From positions 124,001-188,000 of the forward strand of contig NZ_LBHV01000004.1 of the NCBI RefSeq assembly GCF_001005825.1: a DNA stretch of 64,000 bases. Reading direction: 5' to 3'. Below the pieces are notes generated by a model that made no database searches, was not told where the DNA came from, and was given only the letters and a program-made list of their open reading frames with translations. Of this stretch, positions 15,811 through 25,820 are shown in pieces. A program made the position numbers and the translations under genes. The stretch is from Rhizobium sp. LC145 (lineage in GTDB: Bacteria > Pseudomonadota > Alphaproteobacteria > Rhizobiales > Rhizobiaceae). The first letter of the stretch is position 1; the number at the start of each line of letters is the position of its first letter.

Positions 15811-17004
15811 ATGCTTCGCAAGTCTTCGAACGTTGCCGGCGTCTTTCCGGCTCTCTTAGTGGCGCTCGTCGCCAGCTCTCCGCTTGCGCAGGAGCCTGCC
15901 GCTCCCGCCACCGCTGAACCCAAACTGCCGGCCATCGTCGTGACCGAGACGGTCACCAGGGCGCTCACCGATCGCGTCATCGCGACCGGCACCATTCGCC
16001 CGGTCGAGGAAGTCTTCATCCAGCCCTTAGTGGACGGCCTGTCGATCCGCGCCCTCAACGTCGACATCGGCGACGAGGTGAAGGCGAACAGCGTGCTCGC
16101 GACCCTCAACGACGACGCGCTTCTCTTGCAGAAGAGCCAGCTCGAGGCGAACAAGGCCAAGGCCGAAGCCTCCCTCGCGCAATACAAGGCGCAGGTCATC
16201 GAGGCGCAGGCTAACCTGGATGACGCGACCCGCCAGCGGGATCGCACCAAGCGGCTTAGTCAGAGCGGAACGAGCACGATCTCGCAGCTCGAGCAAGCGG
16301 AAGCCCTCGTCGAGGTGCGCCAGGCGCAGTTGAATGCCTCCAACCAGTCGGTCGCCGTCGGGCAATCCGACATCAAGGTCGTCGAAGCCCAGATCGAGGA
16401 CATCGATCTTAGGCTTGCCCGCACCGGCGTCAAGACGCCCGTGGACGGCGTGGTTTCCGCCAAGAACGCCAAAATCGGCGCGATCGCCAACGGAAGCGGC
16501 GAACCGCTTTTCTCCGTCATCAAGGATGGCGCGATAGAACTCGTTGCCGATCTTTCGGAAACCGACATCCAGAAGATCGAGGCAGGCCAGAAGGCGCTCG
16601 TCACCATCGCCGGCGGCAGGACGACGATCGAAGGCAGGGTGCGGCTCGTTTCGCCGACCGTCGATCCCACCACCCGTCTCGGCCTGGTGCACATCATCAT
16701 CGACGACGAGAGCGGCGCACGCGCCGGCATGTATGCCAAGGCCGACATCATCGTCAGCGAGGCCAATGCCCTCGCCTTGCCGCTTTCGGCGGTTATCACC
16801 AATCGCGACGGCTCCTCCGCCCGCAAGGTCGAGAACAACGTCGTCAAGCAGGTGAAGATCGAGACCGGCATCCAGGACAACGGTTTCGTCCAGGTCGTCA
16901 GCGGGCTCGAAGCCGGTGACATGGTTGTTTCCAAGGCCGGCGCGTTCGTGCGCGACGGCGACAAGATCGCCCCGGTTGCGGACGAATCCGCAGCCTCGAA
17001 CTAA
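15811..17004 (+). CDS. RND efflux periplasmic adaptor (membrane fusion protein)
   Basis: A 397-residue adaptor protein. An N-terminal signal or anchor sequence (VFPALLVALVASSPLAQ) is followed by the biotinyl-lipoyl half-motif GLSIRALNVDIGDEVKANSVLATLND, a long alpha-helical hairpin (residues about 110-195), the second lipoyl half LARTGVKTPVDGVVSAKNAKIG, and the beta-barrel and membrane-proximal domains. It bridges the inner-membrane pump encoded 13 bp downstream to an outer-membrane channel not found in this window. The substrate is unknown. Confidence 0.92.
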   Translation: MLRKSSNVAGVFPALLVALVASSPLAQEPAAPATAEPKLPAIVVTETVTRALTDRVIATGTIRPVEEVFIQPLVDGLSIRALNVDIGDEVKANSVLATLNDDALLLQKSQLEANKAKAEASLAQYKAQVIEAQANLDDATRQRDRTKRLSQSGTSTISQLEQAEALVEVRQAQLNASNQSVAVGQSDIKVVEAQIEDIDLRLARTGVKTPVDGVVSAKNAKIGAIANGSGEPLFSVIKDGAIELVADLSETDIQKIEAGQKALVTIAGGRTTIEGRVRLVSPTVDPTTRLGLVHIIIDDESGARAGMYAKADIIVSEANALALPLSAVITNRDGSSARKVENNVVKQVKIETGIQDNGFVQVVSGLEAGDMVVSKAGAFVRDGDKIAPVADESAASN

Positions 17005-17017
17005 CCGAGGTCGTGCC

Positions 17018-20000
17018 ATGAACTTCTCCGCCTGGTCGATCCGCAATCCGATCGCCCCGCTGCTTGGTTTTGCGCTGCTGCTCTATCTCGGCATGCAGTC
17101 GTTCTTTTCGCTGCCGATCACCCGTTTCCCGAATATCGACGTTCCCGTCGTCTCGATCACCGTTACCCAGAGCGGTGCCTCGCCCGCCGAACTCGAAGCG
17201 CAGGTGACCAAGGAGGTCGAGGACGCGGTCGCCTCGATCAGCGGCATCGACGAAATCCAGTCGACGGTGACCGACGGACAGTCGCAGACCGTCGTGCTGT
17301 TCCGCATCGAAAAGCCCACCGAAGAGGCCGTGCAGGACACCAAGGACGCGATCGACAAGATCCGCAGCGACCTGCCGGCTGGCATCGAGGAGCCCGTCGT
17401 CACCAAGGTGGATGTCGAGGGTCAGGCGATCCAGACCTTCGCAGTCTCCTCCCCGAACATGACGCTGGAGGAGCTCTCCTGGTTCGTTGACGACACCATC
17501 AAGCGCGCCCTACAGGGCCAGCCCGGCATTGGCCGTATCGACCGTTACGGCGGCGCCGATCGCGAAATCCGCGTCGCGCTCAACCCGGCCAAGCTCGATG
17601 CCTACGGCATCACCGCGGCGGAAGTGAACCAGCAGCTTCGCGGCACCAACGTCAATCTCGGCTCCGGGCGCGGCCAGGTGGCCGGCAACGAGCAGACGAT
17701 CCGCACGCTCGGCGATGCGGGCGATGTGGCGCAGCTTACCGACACCACGATCGCGTTGCCGAACGGCCGCTTCGTGAGACTCTCGCAGCTCGGCACGATC
17801 ACCGACACCTATGAGGAGCCGAAGTCATTCTCGCGCTTCAACGGCACGCCCTCGGTCACCTTCGCGGTGTTCCGCGCCAAGGGCGCCAGCGAAGTTTCGG
17901 TCGCTGACACCGTGGCGGAAAGCCTCGTCGAGGTACGCAAGGCGAACCCGAACGTCACGATCGAGATGGTCGACGATTCGGTCTATTACACCCATGGCAA
18001 CTACGAGGCGGCGCTTCACACGCTGATGGAAGGCTCGATCCTCGCCATCATCGTCGTGCTGCTCTTCCTGCGCAACTGGCGAGCGACGCTGATCGCGGCG
18101 GTCGCTCTGCCGCTTTCCGCCATCCCGACCTTCTGGATCATGGATATCATGGGGTTCTCGCTGAACCTCGTGAGCTTCCTGGCGCTGACGCTCGCGACCG
18201 GTATCCTGGTGGACGATGCGATCGTCGAGATCGAGAACATCGCCCGGCATATCAAGATGGGCAAGACGCCTTACCGGGCGGCTCTCGAAGCCGCCGACGA
18301 AATCGGTCTGGCGGTCATCGCGACCAGCTTCACCATCATCGCGGTCTTCGTGCCGGTCTCCTTCATGCCGGGCATTCCCGGCCAGTATTTCATCCAGTTC
18401 GGCCTGACTGTCGCCTTCTCGGTGTTCTTCTCATTGATGGTGGCGCGCCTCATCACTCCGCTGATGGCCGCCTATCTGATGCGCGCCGAAGACGCGATGG
18501 AAGACCATCACGACAACGACAGCCGTCTGATGAAGGCCTATACCCGGCTCGTGAGCGGCACGACCCGCAAATGGTACTGGCGCTATACGACGCTGCTGGC
18601 GGCGATCGGCTTCCTGATCGGCTCGGTGATGCTGCTCGCCCAGGTTCCGGGCAGCTTCATACCGCCGGAAGATTCCTCGCGCATCGTGCTTTCCGTGGAA
18701 CTGCCGCCGAATGCCACGCTCGAGGAGACCGAGGTCAAGACCAAGGAGATCTACGATACCATCAGCAATGTCGATGGCATCGAAAGCATCTTCGTGCTCG
18801 GCGGCGCGTCTCCCAAGGGCGACCTCGAACTGCGCCGCGCCACAGTGCGCGTCATTCTCAGCAATATCGAACACTCGCTCCTGAAAACCCTCGTCAACAA
18901 GGGCCTCGGCTCTATCCCGCTCATCGGCGATTACCTGCCGAAGATGGAGGTCCACGGCCGCACGCGTCCGCAATGGGATATCGAGAAGGAAATCCTGGCA
19001 AAGGTGCAGCCTATCGCCGACGTCCGCATCGCCAAGCTCAACGACCGGGCCGAGCGCGATCTCTCGTTCAACTTCCTCTCGACCAACGAGGCGGACCTGA
19101 ACGAGGCGGTGAGCCTGCTTGAATCGCGCCTACGCGCCTCGCCGATCCTCGTCAACGTAAGCTCCGAGGGCGCCCTGCCCCGGCCCGAACTGCAAATCCG
19201 CCCGCGCATGGACCAGGCCTCGCGGCTCGGCATCACGCCGCAGCAGATATCGGAGACCATCCGCGTCGCCACCATCGGCGACATCGACGCCAACCTCGCG
19301 AAGATCTCGCTGGACGACCGGCAGATCCCGATCCGCGTGCAGACGTCGCTCGACATGCGCCGCGATCTCGCAGCGATCCGCGCGCTGAAGGTCAAGACCG
19401 CCGCCGGCCAGAGCGTGCCGCTCTACAGCGTGGCCGATATCGACTACGCGGAAGGTCCGAGCTCGATCAAGCGCAACGACCGCAGCCGCGTGGTTTCGAT
19501 CGGTTCCGACGTGCCCTTCGGTACGGCACTCGATACGTCGAGCGCCGAGTTCAAGCGCATCGTGGAGGCGACCGAACTGCCCTCCACCGTGCGGCTGGCC
19601 GAAAGCGGCGACGCCAAGATCCAGGCGGAGATGACCCAGAGCTTCGCTAACGCGATGCTGCTCGGTCTGATGCTGGTGCTGGTGGTGCTGATCCTGCTCT
19701 TCAAGGACGTGATCCAGCCCTTCACCATCCTGTTCTCGCTGCCGCTGGCCATCGGCGGTGTGGCCGTGGCGCTGATCGCAACGCAGAACGCCATGTCCAT
19801 GCCGGTCCTCATCGGCATCCTGATGCTGATGGGCATCGTGACGAAGAACGCCATCCTGCTGGTGGATTTCGCCATCGAGATGCGCCGCCACGGCATGGAG
19901 CGCGTCCACGCCATGGTCGAGGCCGGCCGCAAGCGGGCGCGCCCGATCATCATGACGTCGATCGCCATGTCGGCAGGCATGCTGCCTTCCGCGCTCGGCA

Positions 20001-20353
20001 TCGGCGAAGGCGGCTCCTTCCGTGCGCCGATGGCGATCGCCGTGATCGGCGGCATCATTGTCTCGACGGTGCTGTCACTGGTGGTCGTTCCCTCCTTTTT
20101 CCTGATCATGGACGATCTCTCCCGCCTGCTCGCCAAGATCTTTGGTCGCATGGTGGGCAAGAAGGACGTGGAAGATGTTCCCCTTTCGACCGAGGAACTC
20201 GACAAGGTTGCCCGGAAGAACGCAGCCTCCATTACCGCGATCGAGGAAAGGCTTGCCCATATCGAGCGGCAGCAGACCAGCGCCAACGACGACCGTTCGC
20301 CCGGAGGCCAGGGCAGCAATGTGCTGCGCCTGCCGCCGCTCGCGGCGGAATGA
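17018..20353 (+). CDS. RND-family multidrug efflux transporter (AcrB-like)
   Basis: A 1,111-residue inner-membrane pump of the HAE1 class. The N-terminus MNFSAWSIRNPIAPLLGFALLLYLG is the first transmembrane helix. PITRFPNIDVPVVSITV and SGASPAELEAQVTKEVEDAV are the usual porter-domain opening. TM4 shows TGILVDDAIVEIENIARH, with the paired Asp residues of the proton relay, and MGIVTKNAILLVDFA marks the second half. Two large periplasmic loops are present. The C-terminal tail after the last helix is unusually long and charged, with a short helical stretch. The pump uses proton motive force to export toxic compounds with the upstream adaptor. Confidence 0.93.
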   Translation: MNFSAWSIRNPIAPLLGFALLLYLGMQSFFSLPITRFPNIDVPVVSITVTQSGASPAELEAQVTKEVEDAVASISGIDEIQSTVTDGQSQTVVLFRIEKPTEEAVQDTKDAIDKIRSDLPAGIEEPVVTKVDVEGQAIQTFAVSSPNMTLEELSWFVDDTIKRALQGQPGIGRIDRYGGADREIRVALNPAKLDAYGITAAEVNQQLRGTNVNLGSGRGQVAGNEQTIRTLGDAGDVAQLTDTTIALPNGRFVRLSQLGTITDTYEEPKSFSRFNGTPSVTFAVFRAKGASEVSVADTVAESLVEVRKANPNVTIEMVDDSVYYTHGNYEAALHTLMEGSILAIIVVLLFLRNWRATLIAAVALPLSAIPTFWIMDIMGFSLNLVSFLALTLATGILVDDAIVEIENIARHIKMGKTPYRAALEAADEIGLAVIATSFTIIAVFVPVSFMPGIPGQYFIQFGLTVAFSVFFSLMVARLITPLMAAYLMRAEDAMEDHHDNDSRLMKAYTRLVSGTTRKWYWRYTTLLAAIGFLIGSVMLLAQVPGSFIPPEDSSRIVLSVELPPNATLEETEVKTKEIYDTISNVDGIESIFVLGGASPKGDLELRRATVRVILSNIEHSLLKTLVNKGLGSIPLIGDYLPKMEVHGRTRPQWDIEKEILAKVQPIADVRIAKLNDRAERDLSFNFLSTNEADLNEAVSLLESRLRASPILVNVSSEGALPRPELQIRPRMDQASRLGITPQQISETIRVATIGDIDANLAKISLDDRQIPIRVQTSLDMRRDLAAIRALKVKTAAGQSVPLYSVADIDYAEGPSSIKRNDRSRVVSIGSDVPFGTALDTSSAEFKRIVEATELPSTVRLAESGDAKIQAEMTQSFANAMLLGLMLVLVVLILLFKDVIQPFTILFSLPLAIGGVAVALIATQNAMSMPVLIGILMLMGIVTKNAILLVDFAIEMRRHGMERVHAMVEAGRKRARPIIMTSIAMSAGMLPSALGIGEGGSFRAPMAIAVIGGIIVSTVLSLVVVPSFFLIMDDLSRLLAKIFGRMVGKKDVEDVPLSTEELDKVARKNAASITAIEERLAHIERQQTSANDDRSPGGQGSNVLRLPPLAAE

Positions 20354-20369
20354 TCGGCCGCACTATAAA

Positions 20370-20395
20370 AAAACGCCGGGCTCGCCCGGCGTTTT
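20370..20395. terminator. Bidirectional intrinsic terminator
   Basis: AAAACGCCGGGC-TC-GCCCGGCGTTTT is a perfect 12-bp stem with A/T runs on both sides. It lies between the converging RND pump gene and ureG and should stop transcription from both sides. Confidence 0.88.
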
Positions 20396-20424
20396 CGTAT
20401 CTGGATGACAGAATACGGTAAGGA

Positions 20425-21036
20425 TCAAAGCCCGCCGTTTTCCCGCAAAAAGCGGACGATGTGATCGACGCCCTCGCCGCGCTTCAAATCCGTGAAGACA
20501 TGCGGTTTCGCCTCCCGCATGCGGCTCGCATCGCGGTCCATCACGTCGAGATCGGCCCCGACATAGGGGGCGAGGTCCTTCTTGTTGATGACGAGGAGAT
20601 CGGAGCGGGTGATGCCCGGTCCGCCCTTGCGTGGGATTTCCTCGCCCTGACAGGTGGAGATCACATAGATGGTGATATCGGCGAGATCGGGCGAGAAGGT
20701 CGCCGCAAGGTTATCGCCGCCGGATTCGATGAACACCACATCGAGATCGGGAAACCGCTCTGTCAGCCCGGCGATCGCCTGCAGATTGATCGTCGCGTCC
20801 TCGCGGATGGCGGTGTGCGGGCAGCCGCCCGTTTCCACGCCGACGATGCGGTCGGAGGAAAGCGCCTGCATCCGCACCAGCGCCTCGGCATCCTCCTTGG
20901 TGTAGATGTCGTTGGTGACGACCGCGACGGAATACTCTTCCCGCATCGCCTTGCAGAGCTTTTCGGTGAGCGCGGTCTTGCCCGAACCCACCGGTCCGCC
21001 GATGCCCACCCGCAGGGGTCCGTTCGCCGATTTCAT
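20425..21036 (-). CDS. ureG: Urease accessory GTPase UreG
   Basis: A 203-residue SIMIBI-class GTPase. The P-loop [17 protein letters not shown] is at the N-terminus. [18 protein letters not shown] contains the Cys-Pro-His nickel-binding motif, [17 protein letters not shown] follows, and [17 protein letters not shown] is the guanine-specificity motif. UreG hydrolyses GTP to drive nickel insertion into urease with UreE, UreF and UreD. It is the last gene of the minus-strand urease operon, 42 bp after ureF. Confidence 0.96.
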   Translation of the reverse strand: MKSANGPLRVGIGGPVGSGKTALTEKLCKAMREEYSVAVVTNDIYTKEDAEALVRMQALSSDRIVGVETGGCPHTAIREDATINLQAIAGLTERFPDLDVVFIESGGDNLAATFSPDLADITIYVISTCQGEEIPRKGGPGITRSDLLVINKKDLAPYVGADLDVMDRDASRMREAKPHVFTDLKRGEGVDHIVRFLRENGGL

Positions 21037-21078
21037 CGTGTGCTTCCTTTCAAAATCGTTCGCGTAATTCTAACCCGT

Positions 21079-21750
21079 CTAGGAACGGAACAGCCGCGAA
21101 TGCTGCCTCTCATGCCGGAGCGAGGCGATATCCGCCTGCACGGCAGCGCTTCCGAAATCATCGAGCATCGAACCGCTCGCGCGCTCCGCCACCTCCCCGA
21201 TCTGCGCCTCCAGGCGGGCGATCACCGCCACCCCCTCGCTTTGGCCGCAGACGCCGAGCCGGATCGCCGCCGAGACCGATTGCGACACGGCCGCATGCAG
21301 ATAGGCTGCCAGTGCCTTTTCAGCCGGCACGCCATGCGCGGCGGCGACCGATCCGACTGCGACCGGAAACGGCACGTCGGCGGGCAACAGCTCGAATACC
21401 CCGGCCGGCCAGGCCGATGCCGCCGTGACGAAAGCCCGGCCAAGCGCCAGCGTCTCGGCATGCCGCTCCGCCGATCCGGCAAGCGCCAGCCCCAGTTCCG
21501 ACGCTTCCCTTAAACCCGCGCCGTTCCCGAATTGCCCGAAGGCTTCCCGGAACAGCACGGCATCGTTCCACAGGCCGCCGTGGCTCATAAGCGTGGCAAG
21601 CCAATCGGAAAGATCATCCGCGGTTCTGACAAGGCCATCATGCACCGCCCTTTCCAACCCGCCAGACCAGGCAAAGCCGCCGATCGGAAAGGCCGGAGAA
21701 AGCCAGGCCATCAACCGAAGCAGGGCCTGCGTATCGAGCCCGCCGCTCAT
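21079..21750 (-). CDS. ureF: Urease accessory protein UreF
   Basis: A 223-residue all-helical protein. The characteristic opening is LLRLMAWLSPAFPIGGFAWSGGLERAVHDG, followed by WNDAVLFREAF and the C-terminal LRHERQHSRLFRS. UreF acts as the gatekeeper and GTPase-modulating partner of UreG in the nickel-loading complex with UreD on apo-urease. It sits between ureE and ureG, 6 bp downstream of ureE, as in other rhizobial clusters. Confidence 0.94.
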   Translation of the reverse strand: MSGGLDTQALLRLMAWLSPAFPIGGFAWSGGLERAVHDGLVRTADDLSDWLATLMSHGGLWNDAVLFREAFGQFGNGAGLREASELGLALAGSAERHAETLALGRAFVTAASAWPAGVFELLPADVPFPVAVGSVAAAHGVPAEKALAAYLHAAVSQSVSAAIRLGVCGQSEGVAVIARLEAQIGEVAERASGSMLDDFGSAAVQADIASLRHERQHSRLFRS

Positions 21751-21756
21751 TTCGCG

Positions 21757-22242
21757 TCAGTCATGATGATGATGGTCATGACCATGCGAATGCCCATGGG
21801 AATGACTGCCGTGCGAATGATAGGCCCCGCGCGCCGGCTGGAACGGCTCCTCGACCTCGGTAACCGTTGCGCCGAGCCCCTCGAGCATGTTGCGGATGAC
21901 ATGATCACGCAGGATCAGAATGCGCCCCTCCTCGATCTGCGCCGAAAGGTGCCGGTTGCCGAGATGCCAGGCGAGTTCGATGAGATGAAGCGTATCGCGC
22001 GCCTTCACCTCGAACAGCTTTTCGGGTGCGGCCTGCACTTCGACAGTATCGCCGCTTTCCAGCACCAGCCGATCGCCATGATGGAAGAGCACCGCCTCCT
22101 TGAGATCGAGCATCACCATGTCGCCGTTCGAAAGGTGCAGGAGCTTGCGGCGGAGATGTCGGAGATCATGCGGAAGGGTGACGGTGTCGATCGGCGGATC
22201 GGTGACCTCGCCGGCCGGGCGGTAGGAATGGATATGCTGCAT
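21757..22242 (-). CDS. ureE: Urease accessory nickel metallochaperone UreE
   Basis: A 161-residue nickel chaperone. The N-terminal UreE domain is followed by the conserved core [18 protein letters not shown] with the dimer-interface metal-binding histidine, then [15 protein letters not shown]. The C-terminus carries a dense histidine tail ([20 protein letters not shown]), typical of nickel-storing UreE variants. I place the start at the ATG at 22242; the TTG three bases upstream is less likely. It follows the DUF2459 gene by 12 bp. Confidence 0.94.
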   Translation of the reverse strand: MQHIHSYRPAGEVTDPPIDTVTLPHDLRHLRRKLLHLSNGDMVMLDLKEAVLFHHGDRLVLESGDTVEVQAAPEKLFEVKARDTLHLIELAWHLGNRHLSAQIEEGRILILRDHVIRNMLEGLGATVTEVEEPFQPARGAYHSHGSHSHGHSHGHDHHHHD

Positions 22243-22254
22243 CAAAAACTCCGA

Positions 22255-22926
22255 TCAATTGAAAAGCTCGAGCGAGAGCGTAAGCGTCTGCGGCAGCGGA
22301 TTCCAGAGCCCGGTGCGCAATCCGGCAGTACGAAGTGCGGCGGCCGTCCAGGTATTGCAACCGAGGAAGGCGTTGAAATAGCCTTTCGCCTCGAAGAACC
22401 GGTCATACGCTCCATAACCGGTGTCTCCAACCGCAACGACTTCGCCGGCTTCGCCCATGAAACTCGCCTGAATGAAGGCGGAAAGCTGCTGAAACTGCCC
22501 CGAATCGAGATCGAAGGCGGAGACCGCAGGATGGTTTTCATCAAGCTCGCCAGCAACGTCCACATGCAGGACCGAGCTGTCTACCGTCAGCGCGCGGAGA
22601 ACCGGCAGCGCCTTGAGGTCCGCCCATGTCGGCGTTTCGATGTAGAAGGCGCGGCCTCCCCAACCGACCACCAACCATTGTGCCGCCGGATCAGCAACCG
22701 GGACACCAAAGCGCTCCAGAAAACCGAAAGCGGCGCGGGTGTCTTCAGTTAGAGAGATAACGATATCGCTATGGATCGGATTGGACAGCACGAGGATACG
22801 TCTTCGTTCCGCCAAATCCTCCGAGCGGGCGGGAGCAAACAAGGGACGCGGGATGAAAGTTCCCGCCGCGACGGCAAGCACGATCACCAGAATGGCGGCA
22901 AAGAGCCGGCGCAATGCCTTTTTCAT
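22255..22926 (-). CDS. DUF2459/TIGR02117 urease-region protein
   Basis: A 223-residue protein with an N-terminal signal or anchor helix (LFAAILVIVLAVAAGTFIP) and an exported domain. Visible features are NPIHSDIVISLTEDT, WLVVGWGGRAFYIETPTWADL and a C-terminal CNTWTAAALRTAGL, typical of the TIGR02117 family noted for occurring in urease regions. The Cys-Asn-Thr-Trp-Thr motif and the early histidine could form an enzyme active site, possibly papain- or NlpC-like, but no activity is known. It lies between lysE and ureE on the urease strand, which suggests cotranscription. The start is the ATG in KKALRR at 22926. Confidence 0.82.
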   Translation of the reverse strand: MKKALRRLFAAILVIVLAVAAGTFIPRPLFAPARSEDLAERRRILVLSNPIHSDIVISLTEDTRAAFGFLERFGVPVADPAAQWLVVGWGGRAFYIETPTWADLKALPVLRALTVDSSVLHVDVAGELDENHPAVSAFDLDSGQFQQLSAFIQASFMGEAGEVVAVGDTGYGAYDRFFEAKGYFNAFLGCNTWTAAALRTAGLRTGLWNPLPQTLTLSLELFN

Positions 22927-22961
22927 TCTCGCTCCAAAGCGCCGTACCTCAGCGTCGTGGC

Positions 22962-23570
22962 TCAGCGGCTGGAAAGCGCCATGGAGCCGCCGGAAGCAAC
23001 GAGAACACCGCCGACCAGCCGGTTGAGATGGACGAAGATGCGTTCCGAACGGAGCGCCTTGCGCAGCAGCACGCCGGCCAGCACGTAAACCGCCACCGCG
23101 CCCACTTCGAGCAGGAGAAACACGATCCCCATCTCCGCAAGCTGGCTCCAGGCAGGTTGCGAAGGATCGATGAACTGCGGGAAGAATGCCGTGAAGATGG
23201 CGATCGCCTTGGGATTGCTGATGGCGAGCGTGAAATCCCGACGCATCAGCGCTTTTACGCTGGCATCGGCCGAGCGCATCGAGGCGAGTTCCCGAGCCTT
23301 CCGCCAGAACTGGATGCCGACATAAATGAGGTAGATGGCGCCCGCAAACTTGATGATCGTGAAGGCAACGGAGGACGCCGCCAGCACCGCGCCGAGGCCG
23401 AGAATGGTGATCAATATGAGGAAGGCGAAGGCCGGCATCCGCCCGAGACCGCCGAGCAGGGCCGGTGCCGCGCCAAGCCTCGCCGCATTGGAAAACGCCA
23501 GCATGTTGTTCGGGCCCGGCGCGCAATTGAGCGCGAAGCAGGCGGGAACGAATATCGACCATGCGATCAT
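22962..23570 (-). CDS. LysE/RhtB-family amino-acid exporter
   Basis: A 202-residue protein with about six membrane helices. LysE-family signatures are ALNCAPGPNNMLAFSNAARLG near the N-terminus, IIKFAGAIYLIYVGIQFWR, and FTLAISNPKAIAIFTAFFPQFI. Family members export lysine, arginine, threonine, homoserine or other small molecules. The gene sits 50 bp downstream of ureC inside the urease operon. Such exporters recur in rhizobial urease clusters, but the substrate and its relation to urea are unclear. Confidence 0.88.
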   Translation of the reverse strand: MIAWSIFVPACFALNCAPGPNNMLAFSNAARLGAAPALLGGLGRMPAFAFLILITILGLGAVLAASSVAFTIIKFAGAIYLIYVGIQFWRKARELASMRSADASVKALMRRDFTLAISNPKAIAIFTAFFPQFIDPSQPAWSQLAEMGIVFLLLEVGAVAVYVLAGVLLRKALRSERIFVHLNRLVGGVLVASGGSMALSSR

Positions 23571-23620
23571 GACGAACTCCCCTTGAAGTTGGCGCAGCCG
23601 TCCGGCCCGCTCGCATAACG

Positions 23621-25330
23621 TTAGAACAGAAAGTATCGCTGCGCCATCGGCAACACGGTGGCCGGTTCGCAGGTCAAGAGTTCACCATCGGCGCGCACCT
23701 CGTAGGTTTCGGGATCGACCTCCACATGCGGCGTCGCCGAATTGTGGATCATCGAGGCCTTGGAGATGCCACCGCGCACATTCTTCACCGCCACCAGCTT
23801 CTTGGCGACGCCGAGACGCTGCGCAAGCCCGGCATCCAGCGAAGCCTGCGAGACGAAGGTGACGGAGGAGTTCGTCCGGAGTTTGCCGTAGGCTGCGAAC
23901 ATCGGCCGATAATGCATCGGCTGCGGTGTCGGGATGGAGGCATTCGGATCGCCCATCGGGGCTGCAGCGATCGAGCCGCCGAGCAGCACCATTTCCGGCT
24001 TCACGCCGAAGAAGGCCGGGTTCCAGAGCACGAGGTCGGCGCGTTTTCCCACTTCGACCGAGCCGATCTCGTGGGAGACGCCGTGCGCGATCGCCGGATT
24101 GATCGTGTATTTGGCGATATAGCGGCGGACACGGAAATTGTCGTTGTCGCCGGTCTCTTCCTTCAACTGCCCGCGCTGCCGCTTCATCTTGTCGGCCGTC
24201 TGCCAGGTGCGAATCGCCACTTCGCCGACGCGGCCCATGGCCTGGCTGTCCGACGAGATGATCGAGAACGCGCCGATATCGTGCAGGATGTCTTCGGCCG
24301 CGATCGTTTCCTTGCGGATACGGCTTTCGGCGAATGCGATGTCCTCGGGGATCGACGGAGACAGGTGATGGCAGACCATCAGCATGTCGAGATGCTCGGC
24401 GAGCGTGTTGACCGTATAGGGCCGCGTCGGGTTGGTGGAGGACGGGATGACGTTCGGCTGCCCGCAGACCTTGATGATGTCCGGCGCATGGCCTCCGCCC
24501 GCCCCTTCCGTATGGAAGGCATGGATGGTGCGGCCCTTGATCGCCGCGACGGTATCCTCCACGAAGCCGCTCTCGTTCAGCGTGTCGGTGTGGATCATCA
24601 CCTGCACGTCGTACTGATCGGCGACGGTGAGGCAGTTGTCGATCGCGGCCGGCGTCGTGCCCCAATCCTCGTGCAGCTTGAGGCTGGAAGCGCCGGCGAG
24701 GATCATTTCTTCGATCGGCGCGGGAAGCGAGGCATTGCCCTTGCCGGCAAGGGCGAGATTCATCGGGAAGGCATCGAAGCTCTCGATCATCCGCTCGATA
24801 TGCCATGCGCCGGTGCAGGTGGTGGCAAGCGTGCCATGCGCCGGGCCCGAGCCCCCGCCGAGCATGGTCGTGACGCCGCTCATCAGCGCTTCCTCGATCT
24901 GCTGCGGGCAGATGAAGTGGATATGCGCATCCATGCCGCCGGCCGTCAGGATCTTGCCTTCGCCGGCAATCGCCTCCGTCGACGGCCCGACGATGATCGT
25001 CACGCCGGGCTGCGTATCCGGATTGCCCGCCTTGCCGATCGCATGGATGCGGCCGTTCTTCAGGCCGACATCGGCCTTGTAGATGCCGGAATGGTCGACG
25101 ATCACCGCGTTGGTGATGACGGTATCTACCGCCCCTTCCGCGCGCGTGGCCTGGCTCTGGCCCATGCCGTCGCGGATTACCTTGCCGCCGCCGAACTTCA
25201 CTTCCTCGCCATAGGTGGTGAAATCCTTCTCCACCTCGATGAAGAGCTCGGTATCGGCAAGCCGGACCTTGTCGCCCACGGTCGGGCCGAACATGCTGGC
25301 ATAGGCGGCGCGGGGCATCTTGTAGGGCAT
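23621..25330 (-). CDS. ureC: Urease alpha (catalytic) subunit UreC
   Basis: A 569-residue cytoplasmic enzyme carrying the dinickel centre that hydrolyses urea to ammonia and carbamate. Metal and active-site residues are His136 and His138 (GGMDAHIHF), carboxylated Lys218 ([10 protein letters not shown]), His247 (VMIHTDT), His273 ([14 protein letters not shown]), the flap catalytic histidine in MVCHHLSPS and Asp361 ([12 protein letters not shown]). The length is normal. It is separated from ureB by a 165-bp spacer with an inverted-repeat element, unlike the tight spacing between the other subunit genes. Confidence 0.97.
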   Translation of the reverse strand: MPYKMPRAAYASMFGPTVGDKVRLADTELFIEVEKDFTTYGEEVKFGGGKVIRDGMGQSQATRAEGAVDTVITNAVIVDHSGIYKADVGLKNGRIHAIGKAGNPDTQPGVTIIVGPSTEAIAGEGKILTAGGMDAHIHFICPQQIEEALMSGVTTMLGGGSGPAHGTLATTCTGAWHIERMIESFDAFPMNLALAGKGNASLPAPIEEMILAGASSLKLHEDWGTTPAAIDNCLTVADQYDVQVMIHTDTLNESGFVEDTVAAIKGRTIHAFHTEGAGGGHAPDIIKVCGQPNVIPSSTNPTRPYTVNTLAEHLDMLMVCHHLSPSIPEDIAFAESRIRKETIAAEDILHDIGAFSIISSDSQAMGRVGEVAIRTWQTADKMKRQRGQLKEETGDNDNFRVRRYIAKYTINPAIAHGVSHEIGSVEVGKRADLVLWNPAFFGVKPEMVLLGGSIAAAPMGDPNASIPTPQPMHYRPMFAAYGKLRTNSSVTFVSQASLDAGLAQRLGVAKKLVAVKNVRGGISKASMIHNSATPHVEVDPETYEVRADGELLTCEPATVLPMAQRYFLF

Positions 25331-25350
25331 GGCTCTATCTCACCTGCTTC

Positions 25351-25479
25351 GTCATCCTCGGACTTGTCCCGAGGATCTACAACGGAAAAACGTGGGGCGG
25401 TACGCTTGTGTGTCTGTCACGACTGATGGAACTATTTCTTCTTCTTATGGCAGATCCTCGGCACAAGCCCGAGGATGAC
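25351..25479. repeat. Paired palindromic repeat in the ureB-ureC spacer
   Basis: Two 28-29-bp arms, GTCATCCTCGGACTTGTCCC... at 25351 and CAGATCCTCGGCACAAGCCC... at 25451, are near-perfect inverted copies (only a few mismatches) about 70 bp apart. Each arm is itself palindromic (ATCCTCGG...CCGAGGAT). The transcript can form two small hairpins or one long one between the beta and alpha subunit genes. It differs in sequence from the C/G-rich repeats elsewhere in the window. Confidence 0.85.
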
Positions 25480-25495
25480 GGTTGTGGGCATGCCA

Positions 25496-25801
25496 TCACA
25501 GCGCGCCCATGACCTTCTGCTGGAAACCGTAGACCGTGCGCTTGCCCGAAAGCGGGATCAGCGTCACAGCCCTCATCTGGCCGGGCTCGAAGCGAACGGC
25601 CGTTCCGGCGGGAATGTCGAGCCGCATGCCGCGCGCCTTTTCGCGGTCGAAGGAGAGACCGTTATTCGTCTCGAAGAAATGATAATGGCTGCCGACCTGT
25701 ATCGGCCGGTCGCCGGTATTGGAGACTTCTATCGTCACCGTCGGCGCGCCGGCATTGAGCTCGATTTCGCCTTTGGCGGCAATCACTTCGCCCGGAATCA
25801 T
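25496..25801 (-). CDS. ureB: Urease beta subunit UreB
   Basis: A 101-residue structural subunit. Family motifs are [18 protein letters not shown] at the start, ISVGSHYHF-type sequence [13 protein letters not shown] in the middle, and [22 protein letters not shown] near the end. It packs with the alpha and gamma subunits into the (alpha-beta-gamma)3 enzyme. It lies 19 bp after ureA, but the next gene, ureC, is separated by a repeat-bearing spacer. Confidence 0.96.
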   Translation of the reverse strand: MIPGEVIAAKGEIELNAGAPTVTIEVSNTGDRPIQVGSHYHFFETNNGLSFDREKARGMRLDIPAGTAVRFEPGQMRAVTLIPLSGKRTVYGFQQKVMGAL

Positions 25802-25820
25802 GAATCAATCTCCCACGGTC

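Noticed and set aside
23726-25426. 566-residue plus-strand open frame opposite ureC
   Set aside because: It is antisense to a highly conserved urease alpha gene; the composition is typical of a high-GC shadow frame.
25351-25479. Terminal inverted repeats of an insertion sequence
   Set aside because: The two arms are only about 70 bp apart with no transposase frame and no target duplication; better read as a palindromic intergenic repeat.
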